Shown here one piece after another: positions 1 to 6,300 of a DNA stretch of 11,338 nt (positions are counted from its first letter, which is position 1; every line of letters starts with the position of its first letter). The translations under genes were made by a program, and so were the position numbers. Source of the DNA: an uncultured Lachnospiraceae bacterium. GTDB taxonomy: Bacteria > Bacillota > Clostridia > Lachnospirales > Lachnospiraceae. The notes under the pieces are model-generated. The model saw only the letters and a list, made by a program, of their open reading frames with translations. It was not told where the DNA came from and made no database searches. The stretch lies in NCBI GenBank assembly GCA_910585395.1, contig CAJUCK010000059.1:1-11338 (forward strand), read 5' to 3'.

Positions 1-459
1 TGCGCCAGGGATTGCCTTTACATGGATATAGCCATTAAAATGATGCATGGTTCTCAGCCTGTACAAAGTCTGGTATATCAGTTCCATGGTGTAATTCGGA
101 CTTATCATAATGCCGGAACTTAAGAATAATCCTTCAATATAATTGCGCCGATAGAACTCCAGAGTAATAGTGCAGACTTCTTCCGGAGTAAAAGCTGCTC
201 GGGGAACGTCAGAATCCCGGTTGTTCAGGCAGTATGCACAGTTAAAAATGCATTCGTTGGTAAACAGAATTTTTAAAAGAGAGATACATCTGCCATCAGC
301 TGAAAAAGTGTGGCATATTCCGGGGGCAACAGAATTGCCCATTCCTCTTCCATTTCCCTTGCGGTCCACGCCGCTGGATGTGCAGGCCACATCATATTTT
401 GCTGCATCGGATAAAATTTTTAATTTTTCCATTAAATCCATGTCCATCTGTAAATTCAT
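1..459 (-). CDS. Radical SAM protein, putative DNA modification/repair family (5' part only)
   Basis: The gene reads leftward and its 3' end lies beyond position 1, so 153 N-terminal residues are visible. They contain a radical SAM cluster motif CIFNCAYC, with Cys70, Cys74 and Cys77 spaced CX3CX2C. This motif would hold a 4Fe-4S cluster for S-adenosylmethionine cleavage. The N-terminal stretch around residues 13-60 (KLKILSDAAKYDVACTSSG, then GICHTFSADGRCISLLK) resembles the family annotated as 'putative DNA modification/repair radical SAM protein', usually found beside a uracil-DNA-glycosylase-related gene. The actual reaction is not known to me. The ATG at 457-459 was chosen because AGAGAGGG lies about 8 bases upstream; in-frame ATGs at residues 5, 7 and 10 have no better site. 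It is divergent from spoIID and preceded by a sigma-A-like promoter with a LexA-type box. The partner gene, if present, lies outside the window. Family assignment is from motif memory and is fairly secure; the function is inferred. Confidence 0.82.
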   Translation of the reverse strand, partial: MNLQMDMDLMEKLKILSDAAKYDVACTSSGVDRKGNGRGMGNSVAPGICHTFSADGRCISLLKILFTNECIFNCAYCLNNRDSDVPRAAFTPEEVCTITLEFYRRNYIEGLFLSSGIMISPNYTMELIYQTLYRLRTMHHFNGYIHVKAIPGA

Positions 460-502
460 AAATAGACCCTCTCTGTAACTGTCAGCATAAAAGTTAAAAA
501 TA

Positions 503-516
503 AGAACATTCGTTCT
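503..516 (-). promoter_or_regulatory. LexA (SOS)-type operator
   Basis: On the minus strand the sequence is AGAACGAATGTTCT, an inverted repeat AGAAC/GTTCT around GAAT. It matches the Gram-positive LexA box CGAACRNRYGTTYC at 12 of 14 positions; only the two outermost bases differ. It covers the expected transcription start of the radical SAM gene, where a bound repressor would block initiation. It lies about 125 bases upstream of the spoIID start codon, so it more likely serves the radical SAM gene. LexA binding is inferred from the motif and position. Confidence 0.6.
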
Positions 517-522
517 GAAAAT

Positions 523-551
523 ATCATATCACAAGGAAACAGAAAATGCAA
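523..551 (-). promoter_or_regulatory. Sigma-A-type promoter of the radical SAM gene
   Basis: Read on the minus strand, a -35 TTGCAT (546-551) and a -10 TATGAT (523-528) are separated by exactly 17 bases. The expected start point is near 516, giving a leader of roughly 57 bases before the ATG at 459. The -10 matches consensus at 5 of 6 positions and the -35 only at 3 of 6, so it is probably a moderate promoter. The start region coincides with the LexA-like box at 503-516. Confidence 0.55.
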
Positions 552-593
552 GAGAAAACAGAACAATTGTTTGCTTTTAATTTACTTTTTATG

Positions 594-601
594 CATACAA
601 G
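594..601 (+). promoter_or_regulatory. Possible sigma-E -10 element of spoIID
   Basis: CATACAAG resembles the sigma-E -10 consensus CATACAnT and lies about 40 bases upstream of the spoIID start codon. The region 13-15 bases further upstream is T-rich and contains no convincing sigma-E -35 element. The call rests on half a promoter plus the known mother-cell, sigma-E-dependent expression of spoIID in other spore formers. Confidence 0.3.
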
Positions 602-641
602 CTCTCTCATTGTCATAAAGTATTTTAGAGGGGGTGTTTTT

Positions 642-1580
642 TTGAAAGAAAAAATAAAAACATTTTTATCATTGTGTGTGCTGATTATTGCAGCTCCTTA
701 TATTATTACTTTACTATTTCAGGGAAATGCAGAAGACACAGAGTCAAAGAAAACGGAGCTTTTGACACAGGAAGATCAGCCGATCACAGTAGAAATGGAC
801 GGACAGGAATTAGAAGTGGAAGAATATCTGGCTGGGATTGCTGCACAGCAGATATCTCTGAGTAATCAGCCAGAAGCAATTAAGGCGCAAGTAGTGATTG
901 CACGTACACAGCTGCTGCGGGCTGTGAAACAGAACGAAGAAATGCCAGAATCTATGTCCCGGGAGGAAATGCTGACACTTTGGGGGCAGGATGGATTTGA
1001 GAAAAACTATCAGGTACTGGAAGAAGCGCTGGAAGCTACCGAAGGAGAAGTACTGACCTGTGAAGGAGAACTGATTCAGGCAGCTTTTCATGCGGTGAGC
1101 GCTGGAAAAACCAGGAAGTCGGAGGAAGCATTGGGGAACAGGCTTTCATATCTGGACAGTGTGGAAAGTGATATGGATATTCCTTCTCACGATTATCTGA
1201 AAGTAATTTTTCTTGAAAAAAGTGAGTTTATAAAAAAATTAAGCCAGGTATGCCAAGATGTAGATTTGGCAGAAGATACGGTAATGGATCAGGTGTCTGT
1301 TGCCAGCCGCGATTCCAGCGACTATGCTCTTACAATCCAAGTGGGGGAGAAAACCATAACAGGGGAAGAGTTTCGAAGCTGCTTGAACCTGAATTCGTCC
1401 TGCTGCTACATAAAAGAGGTGGATGGAAAGGTGCGCATAGTCACCAAAGGTCTGGGACATGGACTGGGGCTGAGCCAGTATGGAGCGAATGTTCTGGCAG
1501 AAGAAGGAAGCAGTTACAGAGAAATACTGCAGTATTATTTTAAAAATGTTGAAATTACAAAAGAAAGCAATCATACATAA
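642..1580 (+). CDS. spoIID: Stage II sporulation protein D (SpoIID/LytB domain)
   Basis: SpoIID is a membrane-anchored lytic transglycosylase that cleaves glycan strands denuded by SpoIIP and drives engulfment from the mother-cell side. The TTG at 642 is chosen because AGAGGGGG (628-634) sits 7 bases upstream; an in-frame ATG at 546 would add 32 residues with no good ribosome binding site. The protein is then 312 residues. A single N-terminal membrane anchor spans about residues 7-26. The SpoIID domain follows: VEEYLAGIAA near residue 59, PEAIKAQVVIARTQ (77-90), and the C-terminal signature GLGHGLGLSQYGAN, then YREILQYYFKNVEI. Where most SpoIID proteins carry the catalytic Glu (pattern A-x-E-M-P), this one reads AAQQIS, with Gln70 at that position. 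It lies 105 bases before the spoIIQ-like gene, a neighbourhood known in clostridia. The identity is secure; activity is uncertain. A SpoIID-like paralogue cannot be excluded. Confidence 0.88.
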   Translation: MKEKIKTFLSLCVLIIAAPYIITLLFQGNAEDTESKKTELLTQEDQPITVEMDGQELEVEEYLAGIAAQQISLSNQPEAIKAQVVIARTQLLRAVKQNEEMPESMSREEMLTLWGQDGFEKNYQVLEEALEATEGEVLTCEGELIQAAFHAVSAGKTRKSEEALGNRLSYLDSVESDMDIPSHDYLKVIFLEKSEFIKKLSQVCQDVDLAEDTVMDQVSVASRDSSDYALTIQVGEKTITGEEFRSCLNLNSSCCYIKEVDGKVRIVTKGLGHGLGLSQYGANVLAEEGSSYREILQYYFKNVEITKESNHT

Positions 1581-1620
1581 CATAATTACCGAAAAACATT
1601 GTAAGAAATCTCATAATCCT

Positions 1621-1649
1621 GAATAAACCTTATTTTTCCGGCAAAACTA
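1621..1649 (+). promoter_or_regulatory. Possible sigma-F promoter of the spoIIQ-like gene
   Basis: GAATA (1621-1625) and GGCAAAACTA (1640-1649) resemble the sigma-F pattern GYATA, about 15 bases, GGnnAnAnT. The spacer here is 14 bases, and the -10-like element fits every constrained position. It lies about 37 bases upstream of the chosen start at 1686. Forespore sigma-F control of spoIIQ is established in Bacillus subtilis; its use here is inferred. Confidence 0.4.
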
Positions 1650-1685
1650 AGAAGGAAAAAACAAACAGAAATGGAAGGTGACAGG

Positions 1686-2486
1686 ATGAGAAACAATCGA
1701 GCAGCAGCATTTTTTAACAGAAAATCCTATATTATTGCAGCAGTGATTATGGTAGTCGCGGCATTTGGCATGACAGGGATGTATTTTACGCAGCAGGAGA
1801 AGAAACAGGAAGAGGAATTGGCAAGAGAACAGAAAGAACAAATTCAACAGGCAAAAGCAGAGGATGCCGCCAGAAAAAAGGCAAAAGAAGAAGCAGCCGA
1901 AGAAGCTAAGCAGAAGGAAGCTGCTGAGGCGAAGAAGCGAGAAGCGGAAGAAAAGGCAGAGAAGGAACAGACAGAAGCTGTATCTGGAATTATTCCGCCA
2001 GAAGATGATAATTTCATGGATGAACCAGAAGTGGTGGCTGAGACACAGGCTCCAGCAGAACCAGAATATCATTTTGATGCAGCGGCAGATTTAAGCTGGC
2101 CCCTGCAGGGCAATGTGGTGCTGAATTACAGTATGGACCAGACGGTATATTTTGCTACTTTAGATCAGTATAAATATAATCCAGCAGTGATAATCCAGGC
2201 AGATGTCAATACCCCTGTGAAGGCAGTGGCAGCAGGAAAAGTTACTGCTCTGGATACGAATGCCGAGACAGGGACTACCATGACAGTAGATATGGGAGAC
2301 GGTTACAGCGCTATTTACGGACAATTAAAGGAAAGTCCCAAGAATCAGGGAGATTATGTGGAAAGCGGGGAAACGCTGGGCTATATCAGCGAACCGACGA
2401 AATATTATTCAGTGGAAGGAGCAAATCTCTATTTTGAACTTCAAAAAGATGGTTCTCCAGTCAATCCTATGGAATATCTGCAGTAG
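1686..2486 (+). CDS. spoIIQ: SpoIIQ-like protein with degenerate M23/LytM domain
   Basis: The 266-residue protein has one membrane segment at about residues 15-33, a highly charged Glu/Lys/Ala-rich predicted coiled coil at about 37-98, and a C-terminal LytM/M23-type domain from about residue 135 (LSWPLQGNVVLNYS) to the end. In SpoIIQ this domain faces the intermembrane space and pairs with mother-cell SpoIIIAH to form the engulfment zipper and feeding channel. The zinc motifs have been lost: the HxxxD site reads N165-PAV-I169, the position usually occupied by the next His is Gln213, and the final HxH reads N247-L-Y249. It therefore should not cleave peptidoglycan and probably acts as a scaffold. 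The ATG at 1686 is preferred over 1671 because GGAAGGTG lies just upstream of it. The gene follows spoIID and ends at a strong terminator. A generic M23-family membrane protein is the alternative, but the position beside spoIID argues for SpoIIQ. Confidence 0.82.
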   Translation: MRNNRAAAFFNRKSYIIAAVIMVVAAFGMTGMYFTQQEKKQEEELAREQKEQIQQAKAEDAARKKAKEEAAEEAKQKEAAEAKKREAEEKAEKEQTEAVSGIIPPEDDNFMDEPEVVAETQAPAEPEYHFDAAADLSWPLQGNVVLNYSMDQTVYFATLDQYKYNPAVIIQADVNTPVKAVAAGKVTALDTNAETGTTMTVDMGDGYSAIYGQLKESPKNQGDYVESGETLGYISEPTKYYSVEGANLYFELQKDGSPVNPMEYLQ

Positions 2487-2504
2487 ATAACTTATCAAAT
2501 AATT

Positions 2505-2542
2505 AACAGAGCAGACGGCGATGGTTGTCTGCTCTGTTTTAT
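2505..2542 (+). terminator. Intrinsic terminator after spoIIQ
   Basis: A perfect 12-base-pair stem (2505-2516 with 2527-2538, AACAGAGCAGAC / GTCTGCTCTGTT) encloses a 10-base loop and is followed by TTTTATATT. It lies 18 bases after the spoIIQ stop codon and closes the sporulation gene pair. Confidence 0.9.
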
Positions 2543-2571
2543 ATTATGCGCATGTATGCGAAAGGTGTTAT

Positions 2572-2658
2572 GTCGCTCAGACGACCGCACGCGGAACGCC
2601 AAAGCGTGCAGTCCACTCAAGATTGAGGGGGTAAGGGGGCAGAAGTGTCGAAGACACT
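2572..2658. repeat. String of short inverted repeats (GC-rich structured element)
   Basis: Four small inverted repeats follow one another: GTCG/CGAC (2572-2575, 2582-2585), GCACGC/GCGTGC (2587-2592, 2604-2609), CTCA/TGAG (2616-2619, 2624-2627), and AGTGTC/GACACT (2644-2649, 2653-2658) closed by a three-base loop. Between the last two lies a purine-rich GGGGGTAAGGGGGC. The stretch is much richer in GC than its flanks. It might be a dispersed intergenic repeat or a small structured RNA; the sequence alone does not decide. Confidence 0.45.
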
Positions 2659-2928
2659 CTCTTGTTTCCTAATGGTGTTTGTAATTTAAAGTAAGATTTG
2701 TTAAGATATATTTAATCTTTTTCATGGAACAGGAAATTTGTGATTTTAAAGGGATAACATGTGGAGCGAACAGAAACAACAGAAAACAGGCACAGAAGCA
2801 GAATTTTTTCATAAAATATCTGTAAAGACAATTCGCAGCAGAATTTTCTTACCATGAAATTCAGAATCGGTAATAACCTTAACAGAACATAGATGAGATA
2901 CCTGCTTTTGCTGCTGCTTTGCATACAG

Positions 2929-2949
2929 GAGACTGCTTGCAGTCTCTTT
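2929..2949. other. Hairpin with CTTG tetraloop upstream of the GIY-YIG gene
   Basis: GAGACTG (2929-2935) and CAGTCTC (2940-2946) form a perfect 7-base-pair stem around CTTG, followed by TTT. It ends about 32 bases before the GIY-YIG start codon. The U tract is too short for a confident terminator, so it may be a weak terminator or a 5' leader structure. Confidence 0.45.
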
Positions 2950-2978
2950 ACATAATATATAAAATGTGAGGAAATTTT

Positions 2979-3248
2979 ATGGAAGAAAAGAAAAATGCAG
3001 CTTACATACTCAGATGCAGTGATGGAACACTGTATACAGGCTGGACAAACAATATCACGAAACGCCTGAAAATGCATAATGCCAAAAAAGGCGGAAAATA
3101 CACTAGAGTGCGTACGCCGGTGGAACTGGTGTATCTGGAAGAATATGAAACGAAACAGGAAGCAATGAGCAGGGAGGCGCAGATTAAACAGCTTAGCAGA
3201 AAAGAGAAAGAAGCGCTGATTTGTAAAAAAGCGGACATGTTCAGTTGA
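2979..3248 (+). CDS. GIY-YIG nuclease-domain protein (YhbQ/UPF0213 type)
   Basis: This 89-residue protein is almost entirely one GIY-YIG domain. The pattern Y9-I-L followed by Y19-T-G corresponds to the two halves of the motif. Arg29 and His33 lie in the first helix, and the MSREAQIKQLSRKEK stretch carries the expected metal-binding Glu66. Length and order match the stand-alone YhbQ/YazA-type proteins, which are related to the UvrC N-terminal nuclease domain and are thought to cut branched or damaged DNA; the physiological role is poorly defined. GTGAGGA (2966-2972) provides the ribosome binding site for the ATG at 2979. It is a single gene, separated by terminator-like structures upstream and by about 100 bases from the lyase downstream. 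No target-recognition domain or intron context is present, so a homing endonuclease is unlikely. Confidence 0.92.
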   Translation: MEEKKNAAYILRCSDGTLYTGWTNNITKRLKMHNAKKGGKYTRVRTPVELVYLEEYETKQEAMSREAQIKQLSRKEKEALICKKADMFS

Positions 3249-3350
3249 TTTATTTAGTTTATTATCAAATATGCTTTTAGAGATTGGGACCTTAAAGGGG
3301 GTTTACAGATAGAGAACTGTTAAATTGTTATGTCAAAGAAAGGAGAGAAA

Positions 3351-6300
3351 ATGAAAAAAGAGCGAAAGAGAGTGAAGAAAATGAGTTCTATTCTGTTTTC
3401 TGTATTTCTCGCAGCAGTAATGCTGGCGGGAAGCCTGCCGTCTGCCTTTTATACAGTGGAAGCAGAAGAGTCTTCCACAGAAGAATACCAGACCAAAATT
3501 TTTCGACATACGGGTATGATTCACACAGAAGAAGGATTTGACAAAATAAGGGAGAATATAGAAAAGGGGACAGAACCTAATCTGGATACCTGGAATCAGC
3601 TGAAAAATGATGGATTTTCTGATTCAGACTGGAATCCAAGACCGGTTGAGAAATTAGTCAGAGGCGGTGAAGGAAGTAATTATGGAGGATTTTTTGTAGA
3701 TATCCGGCGTGCCTACCAAAATGCTCTGATTTGGAAAATAGATAGGAGTCAAGAACATGGGAAAGCAGCATGCCGGATTTTAAATGCCTGGTCCGAAATG
3801 CTGAAAACGGTAACAGGGAATTCTGATCGTTTTCTGGCTTCTGGCATTTATGGATACACTCTGGCCAATGCAGCGGAACTGATGCGGGATCATCCTGAGT
3901 TTAATCAAGAAGCAATGGAAAACTTACTGCTGAATGTGTTTTATCCTATGAATGAAGAATTCCTACAGAGGCACAATGGAGCCCATATTGGAAATTATTG
4001 GGCAAACTGGGATCTGTGCAACATTGCAGCAATGATTTCTATCGGTGTGTTTTGTGACCGTGAAGATATCTACCAGCAGGCGGTGAATTATTATAAAACA
4101 GGAACTGGAAATGGATCTATTTACAACGCCATGCCCTATGTATATCAGAATGGTGTGGTGCAGTGGCAGGAGGCAGGAAGAGATCAGGGGCATACAACCC
4201 TTGGTATCAGTTTGTGTGAAGTGATCTGCGAAACGGCGTGGAATCAAGGGGATGACCTGTATGGGCTGTCAGACAATCGGCTGCTAAAGGCTGCTGAGTA
4301 TGTGGCTGGATATAATAATCTTAAAATGGACATGCCATATTCTCCGTATGAGTGGAAGAAAGGGCAGAGTGGTTCCAGCAATTGGATGAATGTACTCAGT
4401 GATGCAGCAAGAGGAAGCAGCCGTCCTGTTTATTCTATGATTTACAATCATTATGTAAATCGTAAGGGGCTTAGGATGGATACGTTAAAGAAAGTGCTTC
4501 AGCCTGCACAAGGAGAGTATATCATAGAAGGACCTTCGGGAAATGGAGACGAACTGGGATGGCAGACCCTGACATTTGCCAATTTAAGCGCCCGCACAGA
4601 GGATTCCTTTATCCAGGGAGATTTTACAGACGGCATATACCGGATTCGTTCGGTGCTTACCGGGAAGTCTCTTGCAGATACGGATGGGGGTCTTAGAACA
4701 GTTGATAAAGGCTTTAGTGATGCGGAATGGTGGAATTTGAAAAACAAAGGTGATGGAGAATATATTGTCACAAATACCGTTACAGGAAATGTTATGGAGG
4801 TCAGCAGTGATGATAATGCTCAGAGTGACAGTGAATACTATTCTTATGATACCTTGATCGGGACAGGGACGGCAGACGGGTCTCTAAAGCAGAACTTTGC
4901 TTTTGTAAAAAATGATTCTGGTGATTATCGTATAATTCCTACTATTAATTATCTTGTGCTTTCTTTGCAGGATAGTGCAAAGGAAGATACTTCTATTCAA
5001 CAGAAAAGAAATAATTCTGGTGCTGACCAAAAATGGGTGATAGAGAAAATATCAGATACCGAGATGAATTTTACTTTTGACAATGACAGTGCAGGATTTA
5101 CCAGTGATTATACAACAGCAGAAAACAGCGGCGGCGTCCTTACAGAACATGACGGCGGCAAGGCTTTGCTGCTGGACGGAACAGATGATTTTTTGAAAAT
5201 AAACACCAGGCAGGGACAAAATCCTTTGACAGCCGCAGAAGCCTTTACTGTATCTGCTGAGATTAAGCCAGATTCTACTGGTAAGGGAAACTGGATTTTT
5301 TATGCTGGAGCAGAAGGGATCGGGGAAGGAAGCTCTTATCTGGCAATGAAAGAAGAAAGCGGTATCATTACATACTATTATAATGGAACGGAAGTTTTGA
5401 CAGCACAGACAACAGCAGACAGCTGGTATCATGTGTCTTTGGTCCAGACAGCCAGGGAAGCAGCGCTGTATGTAAATGGGGAAGAAAAGGCAAGAAAGAA
5501 AACCGATTGTTCTCTTTCCCAGATTTTAAACCAAGATAGTGTTTTTCAGATTGGAAGAGGAAACCTGGGAAATGGCGAATTTTATAAAGGGCTGATAGAC
5601 AATCTTAGAATTGCTGGCAGGGAATTAAGCCATGGAGAAGTAATTGTTCAGGCAGCAGATTATGCAAATCCTGTGGTTCCAGAAGTTTTGGTGGATTTTG
5701 ATTTTGAGGGAGAAACAGGACTTATTGGAGGAGCAGCGGCAGCAGACGGCAGGTACAGTTTAAAGGAACATGATGGAGGAACAGCCTTGTATCTTAACGG
5801 TTTTCAAGATTTTCTGAAAGTGACAGGAAAGGAAGGAGGAACCTTACTGCCAGGGGGACAGGTAAAAGAATTGACCATATCTCTGCAGGCGAAACAGGAA
5901 GGCGGAACGGGCTGGGTATTTTATGCAGCTCCAAACGAGTATACACAGAAAGTCAATCTGGAGCAGTACATAGGCGTAGCAGACCAGGGAAAGAAGATTC
6001 TGGCAGAACGATATAAGAATCAGGGGACACGTTCTCCTTCTGCATCAGGGAATATTCAAGGAGACCGATGGCATTACATGACTGTCGTATTGACAGAATC
6101 AGAAATCATTGTCTATGACAATGGAGAAGAAAAAGCAAGGAAGGTCAATTATACGCCGTTATCAGAAATATTAGGCGGAGACAGTGTCTGGTATATTGGT
6201 AAAGCAAACTGGGGATATGGTGAATTTTTTCAGGGTTTGATTGATAATTATAAAGTTCTTTCACGTGCCTGGACACCAGAGGAAGTTCGGGCGGAAGCAT

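Larger units (their letters stand above)
2543..2978. other. Non-coding interval between spoIIQ and the GIY-YIG gene
   Basis: No convincing gene is seen in these 436 bases. The left part holds a GC-rich hairpin cluster (2572-2658), unlike the AT-rich surroundings. The middle is AT-rich and featureless apart from a 33-codon reading frame at 2724-2825 without a ribosome binding site. The right end has a compact hairpin just before the GIY-YIG gene. In many clostridia spoIIID follows spoIIQ; nothing resembling it is present here. Confidence 0.6.

Noticed and set aside
170..478. Plus-strand open frame of 102 codons
   Set aside because: It is antisense to the radical SAM gene, whose cysteine motif and family signatures are clear on the minus strand.
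546..641. ATG start for spoIID at 546
   Set aside because: No suitable ribosome binding site precedes it, and the extra 32 residues are unlike a SpoIID N-terminus; the TTG at 642 has AGAGGGGG at proper spacing.
2724..2825. 33-codon frame beginning MEQEICDF
   Set aside because: No ribosome binding site, no recognisable features and no neighbouring support; likely chance.
2712..3077. Minus-strand 121-codon frame
   Set aside because: It overlaps the GIY-YIG gene antisense and looks like a composition-driven shadow rich in Cys, Phe and Ile.
2979..3248. GIY-YIG protein as a homing endonuclease or mobile element remnant
   Set aside because: It is a short stand-alone domain of YhbQ type with no DNA-recognition domain, intron or insertion boundaries.
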